64,000 nucleotides of DNA from Blastococcus sp. TF02-8 (GTDB lineage: Bacteria; Actinomycetota; Actinomycetes; Mycobacteriales; Geodermatophilaceae). The notes under the pieces are model-generated. The model did no database searches and was not told where the DNA came from. It was given only the letters and a program-made list of their open reading frames with translations. A program made the position numbers and the translations under genes. The stretch is from the NCBI RefSeq assembly GCF_003319175.1, contig NZ_QOHK01000003.1, positions 62,001 through 126,000 of the forward strand, in the 5' to 3' direction. Positions 11,092 through 19,851 of the stretch are shown here, one piece after another (positions within the stretch are counted from its first letter, which is position 1; every line of letters starts with the position of its first letter).

Positions 11092-11922
11092 GTGACCGCC
11101 CTCCGGAGTCCGGTCCCCGTGCCGGAGACCGCGGACCTGCCTGCCGGCCCCACGCCGCGGAGGGTGAAGGCCCCCGGCTGGCTGGACCTTCGCCTGGTGC
11201 TCGGTGCGCTGCTCGTCCTCGGCTCGGTGCTGCTCGGTGCGCGGGTGATCAGCGCCGCCGACGCCACCGTCCCCGTGTGGAGCGCCGCGCGCGACCTGGC
11301 CGCGGGGACCGAGCTCACCGCCGAGGACCTGGTCGTCGTCGACGTCCGGCTGGACGACGCGGCCTCGGCCTACCTCTCCGGGAGCGTCCGGCCGGCGGGC
11401 AGCGTGCTGTCCCGGGCGGTCGGCGCGGGAGAACTCCTGCCGCGGACGGCGCTCGAGGAGCCCGAGGACCTGGTGCAGGTCTCCCTCCCGGTCCAGGCGG
11501 CCTTCGTGCCGCCGGGTCTCGCGCGCGGCCGGCTGATCGACGTCTACGCCGTCGCCGATCCGGCCGCCGGCGCCACGGGGCAGGCGGTCGGCAGTGTCTC
11601 CCTCGTCGTCTCCGCGGCGCCGGTGCAGGCCACGTCGGGCAACTCCGAGGGGGTCCTCTCCACCCCGTCGTCCACGGTCCAGGTGGTCGTGCGGGTGCCC
11701 TCGGACGAGGCGGCCGGCGTCCTCGCGGCGATCGCCGGGCGGCCGCTGGTGGTGGTCGCGCACGACTCGGTCGACACCTCCGCCGCCGCCGCGGAGCGTG
11801 CCCGTGCCGGAGGCGCCGGCCGCCCGTCCGCGTCCCCGTCGGCGTCCCCCGCGCCCGCGCCCGCGCCCGCTCCGGTCCCCGCGCCGGCTCCCGCTCCCGC
11901 CCCGGCAGGACCGGCCGGCTGA
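11092..11922 (+). CDS. SAF-domain protein, CpaB/RcpC-like
   Basis: 276 aa. Cytoplasmic N-terminus, one TM helix (about 33-53), then a SAF domain (about 58-120: VWSAARDLAAGTELTAEDL) and a second beta domain. It ends in a long Ala/Pro-rich tail (about 245-276). In CpaB/RcpC this architecture belongs to tad/Flp pilus assembly, but no pilin, CpaF or TadBC genes are present. AGGTGAGG precedes the GTG start. The stop overlaps the start of the CpaE-like gene by one base, so the pair is an operon. Confidence 0.85.
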   Translation: MTALRSPVPVPETADLPAGPTPRRVKAPGWLDLRLVLGALLVLGSVLLGARVISAADATVPVWSAARDLAAGTELTAEDLVVVDVRLDDAASAYLSGSVRPAGSVLSRAVGAGELLPRTALEEPEDLVQVSLPVQAAFVPPGLARGRLIDVYAVADPAAGATGQAVGSVSLVVSAAPVQATSGNSEGVLSTPSSTVQVVVRVPSDEAAGVLAAIAGRPLVVVAHDSVDTSAAAAERARAGGAGRPSASPSASPAPAPAPAPVPAPAPAPAPAGPAG

Positions 11923-13214
11923 TGGCCGTGCAGGTCTTCACCGCGGTCACCGGGGCCGGCTGGGAGTCCGAGCTCGTCGGGGCGCTCGACCGCGACGCGC
12001 ACGGGGTCACCGTCGTCCGGCGCTGCGTCGACGTCGCGGAGCTGCTGGCCGCGGCCGCCACCGGTACGGGTCAGGCGGCCCTGCTCTCGGCCGAGCTGCG
12101 CCGACTCGACGGCGACGCGGTGGCCCGCTTGCACGCCGCCGGCGTGGCGGTCGTCGGCCTGGTGGAGCCCGGGGACGACGCTGCGGCCCGACGGCTGCGC
12201 CAGCTCGGGGTCGCCCAGGTGCTCCCCGCCGACGCCGACCCGGAGGTGATCGCCGCCGCGCTGCGCGACGCCGTCGCCGGTGTACCCGATCCCGGTCGCG
12301 ACGTCGCCGATCCGCGCGCCGCTCTTCCCGTGACGGCCGAGCCCGAGCTGCCCGCTGCCGGACCGGGCGGCCGGGGCCGGGTGGTCGCGGTCTGGGGGGC
12401 GACCGGCGCACCGGGGCGCACCACCGTGGCCGTGGGCCTGGCCGACGAGGCGGCGCGGTTGGGCGTCGGCACGCTGCTCGTGGACGCCGACGTCTACGGC
12501 GGCGTGGTCGCCCAGGTCCTGGGGCTGCTGGACGAGTCGCCGGGGCTGGCCGGCGCCGCCCGGCTCGCCGGTGGCGGCACGCTGGACGCCGCGGCCCTGG
12601 CCCGCCTCGCCTGGGCCGTCCGCCCGCAGCTGCGGGTGCTGACCGGCCTCGCCCGGGCCGACCGGTGGCCGGAGCTGCGCCCCTCCGCCGTCGCCACCGT
12701 GCTGGAGGAGGGCCGTCGCCTGGCCGACCTCACGGTCGTCGACTGCGCCTTCGGCGTCGAGGACGACGAGGAGCTCTCGTTCGACACCGCCGCGCCCCGG
12801 CGCAACGGGGCGACGCTGGCCGTCCTCGAGGAGGCCGACACGGTGCTCTGCGTGACCGGCGCCGACCCGGTCGCGCTGCAGCGCTGCGTGCGCGCGCTCG
12901 ACCAGCTGCGCGAGGTGCTGCCCGACGCCGAGCCGGTGCTGGTGGTCAACCAGCTGCGGCGCGGGCCGGTGCCCGGCGACCCGGAGGCGGAGGTGTCCGC
13001 GGCGCTGGAGCGGTTCACCGGGCGGCGACCGCGGGTCCTGCTGCCGGCGGACCGGGCGGCGACCGACGCGGTGCTGGCAGCCGGGCGGACCCTCGCGGAG
13101 GTGGCCCCCGGCTCGCCGCTGCGCGCCGGTCTGCGGGCCCTGGCCGCCGATCTCGCCGGAGTGCCGCGACCCGCCGCCGGACGGCGCGGGCTGCGCGCCC
13201 GGCGGCCGGGCTGA
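11922..13214 (+). CDS. CpaE/MinD-like P-loop ATPase
   Basis: 430 aa. The first ~115 residues resemble a degenerate receiver-like domain. From about 150 there is a ParA/MinD-type ATPase fold with VVAVWGATGAPGRTT, LLVDADVYGG and VLVVNQL. The Walker A lysine is replaced by Arg166 (PGRTT), a departure from GKT. CpaE-like proteins place Flp pili or septum factors (Ssd). Here the only partner is the overlapping SAF protein, which points to a reduced membrane-positioning module rather than a full pilus. The ATG at 11922 overlaps the upstream TGA. Confidence 0.85.
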   Translation: MAVQVFTAVTGAGWESELVGALDRDAHGVTVVRRCVDVAELLAAAATGTGQAALLSAELRRLDGDAVARLHAAGVAVVGLVEPGDDAAARRLRQLGVAQVLPADADPEVIAAALRDAVAGVPDPGRDVADPRAALPVTAEPELPAAGPGGRGRVVAVWGATGAPGRTTVAVGLADEAARLGVGTLLVDADVYGGVVAQVLGLLDESPGLAGAARLAGGGTLDAAALARLAWAVRPQLRVLTGLARADRWPELRPSAVATVLEEGRRLADLTVVDCAFGVEDDEELSFDTAAPRRNGATLAVLEEADTVLCVTGADPVALQRCVRALDQLREVLPDAEPVLVVNQLRRGPVPGDPEAEVSAALERFTGRRPRVLLPADRAATDAVLAAGRTLAEVAPGSPLRAGLRALAADLAGVPRPAAGRRGLRARRPG

Positions 13215-13279
13215 CCGCCGGGATGTCGGGGACGGGTCCCGCGACGTAGCGTGAGGTCCCACGTCGGTTGAGGAGAGCG

Positions 13280-14659
13280 ATGGTCGAGCGGCTCAGCACC
13301 CTGGACGCGTCCTTCCTCTACCTGGAGGAACCCGGAACGCCGATGCACGTGGGCGGGGTGCTCGTCCTCGACCCGCCACCGGCCGGGGTCGACGCGCTGG
13401 AGTCCCTGATCGCGGCCCGGCTCGCCCTGGTTCCCCGATACCGCCAGCGGGTCCTCGAGGTGCCCGGGCAGCTCGCGAACCCGGTGTGGGTCGACGACCC
13501 CGAGTTCGACATCGGCTACCACCTGCGTCGGTCGGGGCTGCCCCGGCCGGGCACCCGCACCCAGCTCCTGGAGCTGGTCTCCCGCCTGACCTCCCGCCCG
13601 CTGGACCGCAACCGCCCCCTCTGGGAGGCCTACCTGGTCGACGGGCTCGCCGGGGGCCGGGTGGCGGTGGTGACCAAGACCCATCCGGCGCTGGTCGACG
13701 GGCTGAGCGCCGTCGACATCGGCCAGGTGCTGCTCGACCCCTCGCCGGACGCGTCCGAGCCGGAGCCGGTGGACTGGCGTCCCCAGCCGCTGCCCTCGGG
13801 CCTGGAGCTGGTGCGGTCCGCGCTGGACGAGTACCGGCGTCGGCCCACCTCGGTGGTCGACGCCGTCCGCGCCGCGGTGACCGACGGGCGGACCACGGCC
13901 GCACGCCTGGGCGGGATCGCCGGGGGAGTGCTGCGCACCGCCCGCTCGGCGATCCTGCCGGCGCCGAACAGCCCGCTGAACGCGCCGATCGGTCGGCAGC
14001 GGCGGGTCGCCGTCGCCACCGCCGACCTCGACGACCTCAAGCGGGTGCGCAAGGCCCACGGCGGAACCGTGAACGACGTCCTGCTCACCGTCGTCACCGG
14101 TGCGCTGCGCGAGTGGCTGCTCTCCCGCGGGGAACCGGTGGTCTCGGGCACCTCGGTCCGGGCGCTGGTCCCCGTCTCCGTGCAGGACGACGAGGGCGCG
14201 CCCGGCAGTCGGGTCACCTCGCACCTGGTCGACCTGCCGGTGGGTGAGCCGAATCCGCGCGTGCGCCTGGCCCGGCTCACCTACGCGATGCGCGGCGTCA
14301 CCCAGCACGGCGAGTCCGTGGGCGCCGACAGCCTCATCGCGCTCAGCGGGTTCGCGCCGTCGACCCTGCACGCGCTCGGCGCGCGCGCCGCGCGCGGTCT
14401 CTCGCGGCGGCTGTTCAACGTCGTCGTCACCAACGTCCCCGGCCCGCAGGTGCCGCTGTACGCCGCCGGGGGGCGGATGCAGGAGGTGTTCCCGGTGGTG
14501 CCCCTGGCTCGCGGCCAGGGCCTCTCGATCGGCATGACCTCCTACGACGGCACGGTGTTCTTCGGCTTCAACGCCGACCGGGACAGCGTGGGCGACGTCG
14601 ACGTGCTCGCCGACATGGTCGAGCAGGAGGTCGCGGAGCTGGTCGAGACCTCGTCCTGA
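13280..14659 (+). CDS. Wax ester synthase / diacylglycerol acyltransferase (WS/DGAT) family
   Basis: 459 aa, normal length. It opens with LSTLDASFLYLEEPGTPMHV, the family signature. The catalytic HHxxxDG motif reads HPALVDG (His135, Pro136, Asp140), so one His is lost, while the second-half motifs NDVLLTVVTGALR and VTNVPGPQVPLY are intact. WS/DGATs make triacylglycerol or wax esters at the membrane. With the altered motif, activity or substrate could differ, as in the tgs3-like branch (Rv3234c). AGGAG precedes the ATG at 13280. A DUF6912-like gene follows. Confidence 0.9.
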   Translation: MVERLSTLDASFLYLEEPGTPMHVGGVLVLDPPPAGVDALESLIAARLALVPRYRQRVLEVPGQLANPVWVDDPEFDIGYHLRRSGLPRPGTRTQLLELVSRLTSRPLDRNRPLWEAYLVDGLAGGRVAVVTKTHPALVDGLSAVDIGQVLLDPSPDASEPEPVDWRPQPLPSGLELVRSALDEYRRRPTSVVDAVRAAVTDGRTTAARLGGIAGGVLRTARSAILPAPNSPLNAPIGRQRRVAVATADLDDLKRVRKAHGGTVNDVLLTVVTGALREWLLSRGEPVVSGTSVRALVPVSVQDDEGAPGSRVTSHLVDLPVGEPNPRVRLARLTYAMRGVTQHGESVGADSLIALSGFAPSTLHALGARAARGLSRRLFNVVVTNVPGPQVPLYAAGGRMQEVFPVVPLARGQGLSIGMTSYDGTVFFGFNADRDSVGDVDVLADMVEQEVAELVETSS

Positions 14660-14705
14660 CCGGCCGGATACCGTTCCCCCGTCCATCGACGAAGGGGGAT
14701 GCCGG

Positions 14706-15218
14706 GTGCGCGTGTACCTGCCGGCCACGACGAACGTGCTCCGGACGCTGGTCGACGAGGGGCGCCTGCCCGCTCCGCAGACCGTCTTCGCGGTCACCCC
14801 GCAGCTGCGGGAGTTCTACGCGCTCAGCGAGGCCGAGGCCGACACCGAGGAGCTGGAGTACGCGGCGCTGCTGACCGCGGCACGCGCCAGCCTGCGGTTG
14901 CTGGACATCGACCCGCTGGCCGCCCGGCGCCGCGTGGTGCTCGCCGTGGACGTCCCCGACGACGCGGTCACGCCGATGGACGACCCGCACGTGGAGCGCG
15001 GCGCGGCCCGGCTGGCCTCCGAGGTGCGGATGGCGGACGTGGCCAGCGCGCACATCGACGACGCCGAGGCCGAGGACGACGTCCGCGCGGCGGTGAACGT
15101 GGTGCTCGAGGCCGACCTCGGCAGCGAGGACTCCCAGTTCGTCGTCGACCAGGCCGAGGGGCGCGAGCTCGGCTGGTACGCCTCGCAGGAGATCGGCCCG
15201 TTCCTCGAACTCCTCTGA
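14706..15218 (+). CDS. Conserved actinobacterial protein, DUF6912-like
   Basis: 170 aa, soluble and acidic. It starts RVYLPATTNVLRTLVDEG from a GTG and ends LGWYASQEIGPFLELL. This pattern matches a small uncharacterised actinobacterial family I know as DUF6912. No catalytic motif or membrane segment is visible. It sits directly after the WS/DGAT gene, as in mycobacterial relatives of this block. Function unknown. Confidence 0.8.
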   Translation: MRVYLPATTNVLRTLVDEGRLPAPQTVFAVTPQLREFYALSEAEADTEELEYAALLTAARASLRLLDIDPLAARRRVVLAVDVPDDAVTPMDDPHVERGAARLASEVRMADVASAHIDDAEAEDDVRAAVNVVLEADLGSEDSQFVVDQAEGRELGWYASQEIGPFLELL

Positions 15219-15309
15219 GGCCGGGGGAGCGGGCCGTCCGCGGGTGCGGCACCGGACCGCATCCGTAAGATCACGACCCGTCCACAGCGTCGAGGTCGGG
15301 AGCGAGCAC

Positions 15310-15819
15310 ATGCAGTTCGGTCGGTACTACGAGGAGTTCGAGGTCGGGGCCGTCTACAAGCACTGGCCCGGGAAGACCGTCACCGAGTACGACGACCACC
15401 TGTTCTGCCTGCTCACGATGAACCACCACCCGCTGCACATGGACGTGAACTACGCGGAGAAGACCACCGACTTCGGCAAGAACGTCGTGGTCGGGAACTA
15501 CATCTACTCGCTGCTGCTCGGCATGAGCGTGCCCGACGTCTCGGGCAAGGCCATCGCCAACCTGGAGATCGAGTCGCTGCGGCACGTGGCGCCGACCTTC
15601 CACGGCGACACCATCTACGGCGAGACCACCGTGCTGGACAAGACGCCGTCGAAGTCCAAGGACGACCGGGGCGTCGTCTACGTCGAGACCATCGGCTACA
15701 AGCAGGACGGCACGGTCGTCTGCATCTTCCGCCGCAAGGTCATGGTGCCCAAGCGCTCCTACGGCGAGGCCCGCGGCGGCGAGCAGCCGGGGCGCCCGGA
15801 GCCCACGCCCCGCGGCTGA
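15310..15819 (+). CDS. MaoC-like (R)-hydratase, hot-dog fold
   Basis: 169 aa. Single hot-dog domain with the hydratase-2 arrangement: TEYDDHLFCLLTMNHHPLH near residue 30-48 (the D..N..H catalytic set) and GDTIYGETTVLDK. MaoC proteins hydrate 2-enoyl-CoA or related thioesters. The surrounding genes do not fix the substrate, though a lipid acyltransferase lies nearby. ATG at 15310; longer in-frame sequence upstream is promoter-like. Confidence 0.9.
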   Translation: MQFGRYYEEFEVGAVYKHWPGKTVTEYDDHLFCLLTMNHHPLHMDVNYAEKTTDFGKNVVVGNYIYSLLLGMSVPDVSGKAIANLEIESLRHVAPTFHGDTIYGETTVLDKTPSKSKDDRGVVYVETIGYKQDGTVVCIFRRKVMVPKRSYGEARGGEQPGRPEPTPRG

Positions 15820-15833
15820 GCGAGGCCGAACTG

Positions 15834-15853
15834 CGGCCGGGGCGGGCCGGCCG
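15834..15853. terminator. 7-bp hairpin between convergent MaoC and NUDIX genes
   Basis: CGGCCGG (15834-15840) pairs with CCGGCCG (15847-15853) around a 6-nt loop, inside the 35-nt gap between convergent stops. In such GC-rich DNA a stem this short is weak evidence. Confidence 0.4.
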
Positions 15854-15854
15854 G

Positions 15855-16283
15855 TCAGTGCGGGAGCACGCCCCAGCCGGCCAGTGTCTCGACCAGCCCC
15901 GGCGTGCAGGCCAGCCCGCCGAGCGCGGCGGCGTCCACGAACCGGGCGTCCGTCGCGTCGTCCCCGGCGACCGGCTCGACGTCGTCGCCGACCAGCGTGC
16001 ACGCCAGGTCGGCGACGTCGTAGTCGATGCCGGCGCCCGCGATCCGGATCCGGCCCACCTCGTGCCCGGCGCGCACCCGCAGGCCGGTCTCCTCGAGGAC
16101 CTCGCGCTCGACCGCCTCCCGGAAGGTCTCGCCCGGCTCCACCCGACCACCCGGCACCGACCACAGACCGCGGCCGGGGTCCTGGCCGCGGCGGACCACC
16201 AGCAGGCGACGAGCGCCGTCGTGCACGATCGCGCCGACGCAGGGCACGACCGGTCGGACGTCGTCCCGATCGGCTGCGGCCAC
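15855..16283 (-). CDS. NUDIX hydrolase
   Basis: 142 aa. The full NUDIX box is present at about residues 44-66 (GGRVEPGETFREAVEREVLEETG), so it should hydrolyse a nucleoside diphosphate linked to another moiety. The substrate is not predictable, although the short length and VVPCVGAIVHDG start resemble ADP-ribose or 8-oxo-dGTP pyrophosphatases. GTG start at 16283; no strong ribosome-binding site seen. Confidence 0.92.
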   Translation of the reverse strand: MAAADRDDVRPVVPCVGAIVHDGARRLLVVRRGQDPGRGLWSVPGGRVEPGETFREAVEREVLEETGLRVRAGHEVGRIRIAGAGIDYDVADLACTLVGDDVEPVAGDDATDARFVDAAALGGLACTPGLVETLAGWGVLPH

Positions 16284-16355
16284 CCCCGGAGGCTACGCAG
16301 CGGGTCGGTCGCCTGCGCTTGACGAGCGGGCGGCTTCCCGCGACGGTTGACCCCG

Positions 16356-16979
16356 ATGAGTGCCTCCCCGGTCTGCCCCCGGTGCGGCGAGCTGCTGGCC
16401 GCCCGCCTCGGGTCGGAGCCGCACGCCTGGTGCCACGTGCACGGCGCCGTCATCCCCCTGCACCACACGGCGCTGGTCGCGCACGACGCGATCGCGGCGG
16501 TCACCGCCGACGCCCGGGTCCCGGCCTGGGTGCCCGACCCGATGCCCGCGGGATGGGCCGTCACGGGGCTGGCGTGGGGCGGGGAGCCGGGCGCGCGGGC
16601 GATCGTCGTCGACTGTGCCGGACCGGCCCCTCTCGGCGGGTCGGCAGAGCTGGTGCTGGTGGCCGAGGAGCCTGGAAGCGGCGTGGGGTGCGGTTACGCC
16701 GGCCTGCCCGGTCTGGATCCGGGCGACGTGATCTCCGGTCCCAGCGCGGTCGACGTCAAGGCGGCGGGCCAGCGCGCCCCGCTGTGGACCGTGCCCACCA
16801 CCGACGACCGGGCCGCGTTCGTCGGCGAGGCCTACGGGGTCTGGCTGTGGCTGGTCATGTGGCCCATGAACGCGGCGTGGCTGCTTGCCGAGCAGCTGGA
16901 GCTGCTGGACCTGCGCGAACGCATCTACCCGGACCTCCCGCTGGGGCCGCCCGGGGAGCACCTGCTGCCCGGCAGCTGA
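16356..16979 (+). CDS. Zinc-ribbon conserved protein, DUF6758-like
   Basis: 207 aa. It begins CPRCGELL followed by CHVHG, a likely zinc ribbon (residues about 7-31). The rest is a predicted globular domain with a conserved Gly-rich core (GVGCGYAGLPGLDPGDVI) and a Trp-rich C-terminal third (GVWLWLVMWPMNAAWLLAEQ). It matches an actinobacterial family I know as DUF6758, of unknown function. The ATG at 16356 is preferred over a TTG three codons earlier. Confidence 0.8.
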   Translation: MSASPVCPRCGELLAARLGSEPHAWCHVHGAVIPLHHTALVAHDAIAAVTADARVPAWVPDPMPAGWAVTGLAWGGEPGARAIVVDCAGPAPLGGSAELVLVAEEPGSGVGCGYAGLPGLDPGDVISGPSAVDVKAAGQRAPLWTVPTTDDRAAFVGEAYGVWLWLVMWPMNAAWLLAEQLELLDLRERIYPDLPLGPPGEHLLPGS

Positions 16980-17140
16980 CCGACACAGGACCGGAACCGG
17001 ACGGGCTCCTCCATGATCGGCGCGTCGGGCCTGGAGCCCGTGGGGCCTGTGTTACCCATGGGACGAACGCGTCCGCCGCACCGGCGGGCTGTCCGTGCAG
17101 GCTGGTCCTGCCCCGTGCACTCACACCCCTGGAGGTGGCG

Positions 17141-17299
17141 GTGAACCTCAAGAAGGTCCTCACCTGGGTGGTCGTCGCCTTCGTGCTCTTCTACGTCATC
17201 CAGCAGCCCGAGGCCTCGGCGCAGCTGGTGCGCAACGCCGGTGAGGCGCTGGGCAGCGCGGCGTCCTCCCTGTCCGAGTTCGTCGGCTCCCTGGTCTGA
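17141..17299 (+). CDS. 52-aa single-pass membrane protein
   Basis: Small ORF with GGAGG spaced normally before a GTG start. It encodes MNLKKVLTWVVVAFVLFYVI (a positively charged start and one TM helix), then a short Ala/Ser-rich tail (about 23-52). It stops 2 nt before the start of the PH-domain membrane protein, so the two are probably one operon and may work together. No function is recognised. Confidence 0.8.
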   Translation: MNLKKVLTWVVVAFVLFYVIQQPEASAQLVRNAGEALGSAASSLSEFVGSLV

Positions 17300-17301
17300 C
17301 C

Positions 17302-17961
17302 GTGGGCTCGCCCGAGCCGGCGGACGGGCCGGACCCCGTCGACCTGGGCGAACTTCCGGCCCGGGCGGCCAAGGACGTCCGCAAGTACCTGCTACCGGGC
17401 GAGCGGGCGGTGGTCGCCACGCGCCGGCACTGGGCGGTCCTGATCGGGCCCACCCTGCGGTTCCTGCCGGTCGCCGTGGTGGGCGGCTGGCTCCTCCTGC
17501 TCGATCCGGACAACCGGTTCACCAGCACCGTCGGGATGCTGGTGCTCCTCGTCGCGCTGGTCGTGTACGCGCTGCGGATCGGCGAGTGGTGGATGCGGCA
17601 CTTCATCGTGAGCAGGCGCCGTGTCCTGCTGACCTCGGGCGTGATCGTCCGGACGGTGACCCTGCTGCCCCTGCGCCGGATCACCGACCTGACCTACAAG
17701 GAGACCCTCGGCGGCCAGCTCCTGGGATACGGCACCTTCCGCTTCGAGTCCGCCGGCCAGCAGCAGGCGCTGTCGGAGACGACGTTCCTGCCCAACGCCG
17801 GGGACCTGTACCAGAAGGTGAGCGCCCTGCTCTTCCCGCGCGATGCCGGCAGCCTGGTCGCGGAGGACGAGGGCGAGTCGGAGGTTGCTGCCGCTCCGGC
17901 GGCCGGGACGCAGCGCCGCGACACCGAGCCGATCACCGGCCTCCCCCCGCGGCAGGGCTGA
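17302..17961 (+). CDS. Bacterial PH-domain membrane protein (bPH2/DUF304 type)
   Basis: 219 aa. A cytoplasmic N-terminus with LPGERAVVATRRHW is followed by two TM helices (about 48-66 and 72-92), then a bPH2 domain (FIVSRRRVLLTSGVIVRTVTLLPLRRITDL). The tail (about 185-219) is acidic and disordered. Related proteins (YdbS/YdbT-like) are membrane-associated with unknown ligands. GTG start. It overlaps the operon of the 52-aa membrane peptide upstream. Confidence 0.85.
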   Translation: MGSPEPADGPDPVDLGELPARAAKDVRKYLLPGERAVVATRRHWAVLIGPTLRFLPVAVVGGWLLLLDPDNRFTSTVGMLVLLVALVVYALRIGEWWMRHFIVSRRRVLLTSGVIVRTVTLLPLRRITDLTYKETLGGQLLGYGTFRFESAGQQQALSETTFLPNAGDLYQKVSALLFPRDAGSLVAEDEGESEVAAAPAAGTQRRDTEPITGLPPRQG

Positions 17962-18005
17962 TCCCGCCCGGTGCGGTCCGGCGCAGTGGGGCAGGCTGGG
18001 CGGTG

Positions 18006-18863
18006 ATGCGGATCGACCTGCACACCCACTCCTCGGTCTCCGACGGCACCGAGAGCCCAGCCGAGCTGCTCGCCTCCGCGCGGGAGGCGGGGCTCGACGT
18101 CGTCGCGCTGACCGATCACGACACGACCGGGGGCTGGGCGGCGGCCGAGGCGGCGCGCCCCTCCGGGCTGACCGTCGTCCCCGGCATGGAGATGTCCTGC
18201 CGCTGGTTCCCGGACGACGAGCCGCCGATCAGCGTGCACCTGCTCGCCTACCTCTTCGATCCGCTGCATCCGGCGTTCGCCGCCGAGCGCGCGCGCCTGC
18301 GCGACGAGCGGCTCGAGCGTGCGGAGCGGATCGTGCGCGCTCTGGCCGCGGACGGGCACCCGGTGGACTGGGACGAGCTGGTCACGCATGCCGCGGGCGG
18401 GGTCGTGGGCCGCCCGCACATCGCCGGTGCGCTGGTGCGCGGAGGCGTGGTGGGCTCGGTGGAGGAGGCCTTCGGCACGCTGCTGCACCACCGCAGCTCC
18501 TACTACGTGGCCAAGGCCGACACCGACGTCCGCCAGGGGATCGAGCTGGTCCGCGCGGCAGGCGGGGTGCCGGTCTTCGCGCACGGACGGGCGACCAAGC
18601 GGGGACGCGTCGTGGGGGACGACGCGATCGCCGTGATGGCCGACGCCGGGCTGCTCGGGCTGGAGGTCGACCACCCCGACCACGACGACGGGGAGCGGGC
18701 GCACCTGCGGCGGCTGGCCGGGGAGCTGGACCTGATCGCAACCGGGTCCAGCGACTACCACGGCACGAACAAGGCGACGCCGATCGGTGCCTGCACCACC
18801 GATCCCGCACAGTACGAGCGGTTGGTGGCCGCCGGGACGGGCACGTCCCCGCTGCGCGACTGA
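18006..18863 (+). CDS. PHP-domain metal-dependent phosphoesterase
   Basis: 285 aa. It has the four PHP metal-binding signatures: DLHTHSSVSDG at the N-terminus, LTDHDT, a central His region (GRPHIAGALV) and the C-terminal GSSDYHG. These match RNase AM/YciV (TrpH)-like 5'-to-3' exonucleases or 3',5'-nucleotide bisphosphate phosphatases. The ATG at 18006 directly follows an in-frame GTG. A RecB-like nuclease gene follows after 30 nt. Confidence 0.92.
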   Translation: MRIDLHTHSSVSDGTESPAELLASAREAGLDVVALTDHDTTGGWAAAEAARPSGLTVVPGMEMSCRWFPDDEPPISVHLLAYLFDPLHPAFAAERARLRDERLERAERIVRALAADGHPVDWDELVTHAAGGVVGRPHIAGALVRGGVVGSVEEAFGTLLHHRSSYYVAKADTDVRQGIELVRAAGGVPVFAHGRATKRGRVVGDDAIAVMADAGLLGLEVDHPDHDDGERAHLRRLAGELDLIATGSSDYHGTNKATPIGACTTDPAQYERLVAAGTGTSPLRD

Positions 18864-18893
18864 ACCGTCGCCGGCCGCCGCTACCGTGGCCGC

Positions 18894-19760
18894 ATGCGCA
18901 ATCCCTCGGACGGTGGCGACGCCGTGCTGCCCGGCATGCCGCGGCGGCTGCTGCGCGCCTCGCCGAAGTCGCTGGCCGACTTCTCCGACTGCCCGCGCCG
19001 CTACCGGTTCGCCAACGTCGACCGGCCGGTCCCGGCGCGCGGCCCGCGCTTCGCCCACCACACGGTCGGCACCGCGCTGCACCAGGTGCTCTCCTCGTGG
19101 TGGGACCTGCCCCTCGAGCGGCGCACCCCGGCCGCGGCGCGCCAGCTGCTGTACGCGGCGTGGGCTCCGGCCGGCTTCCGCGACGACGAGCAGTCCGACC
19201 GCTGGCGGGCGAAGGCCGCCGGCTGGCTCACCGACTACCTCGCCGACGTGGACCCCACCGACGAACCCCGTTCGCGCGAGCGCACGGTGAGCACGACGAC
19301 CGAGCGGATGACGCTGTCGGGCCGGGTGGACCGGATCGACGAGCGCGACGGGGAGCTGGTCGTCGTGGACTACAAGACCGGCCGCTCGCCGAGCACCGAC
19401 GACGAGGCCCGCGGCTCGCAGGCGCTCGCCCTGTACGTGCTGGCCGTCCGGCGCACCATGCGCCGCCCGTGCAGCCGGGTGGAGCTGCACCACGTGCCGA
19501 CGGGGACGGTGGCGGCGTTCGAGCACACCGACCGGTCGCTGGCCAACCACACCCGGCGGGCCGAGGACATCGCGATCGACATCCAGGCCGCGACCGAGGC
19601 GATGGAGGCCGGTCAGGACCGCGACGCCGCGTTCCCGGCCGTCCCCGGCGTGCAGTGCGGGTGGTGCGACTTCCGGCCCAGCTGCCCGACCGGCCAGGCC
19701 GCCGTCCCGGCGCGGGAACCGTGGGCGTTCCTCGCGGAGGAGGACGCCGGCTCAGCCTGA
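18894..19760 (+). CDS. RecB-family PD-(D/E)XK nuclease with Fe-S cysteines
   Basis: 288 aa stand-alone nuclease of the PD-(D/E)XK superfamily. Core motifs are GRVDRIDERDGELVVVDYKTG, giving the D...D-x-K active site. Four cysteines, Cys33 (DCPRRYRF) plus Cys255, Cys258 and Cys264 (CGWCDFRPSC), match the AddB/Cas4-type 4Fe-4S pocket. It likely acts in DNA repair. No helicase is fused, unlike the AdnA protein in this window, whose nuclease end it resembles. A hairpin follows the stop. Confidence 0.92.
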   Translation: MRNPSDGGDAVLPGMPRRLLRASPKSLADFSDCPRRYRFANVDRPVPARGPRFAHHTVGTALHQVLSSWWDLPLERRTPAAARQLLYAAWAPAGFRDDEQSDRWRAKAAGWLTDYLADVDPTDEPRSRERTVSTTTERMTLSGRVDRIDERDGELVVVDYKTGRSPSTDDEARGSQALALYVLAVRRTMRRPCSRVELHHVPTGTVAAFEHTDRSLANHTRRAEDIAIDIQAATEAMEAGQDRDAAFPAVPGVQCGWCDFRPSCPTGQAAVPAREPWAFLAEEDAGSA

Positions 19761-19820
19761 CATGCCGCTCGCCCGGTCCGCTTGAACGTCGGCCGCACTC
19801 GTCGCGAGCGACGCCCTCCC

Positions 19821-19851
19821 GCCCGGCACGGGTGGACGACGCCCGCCGGGC
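19821..19851. terminator. Hairpin between convergent nuclease and DUF2236 genes
   Basis: GCCCGG (19821-19826) and CGGG (19829-19832) pair with CCCG (19842-19845) and CCGGGC (19846-19851), with a 2-nt bulge and a 9-nt loop. It lies in the 169-nt convergent gap. I see nothing else in that gap. Confidence 0.5.
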
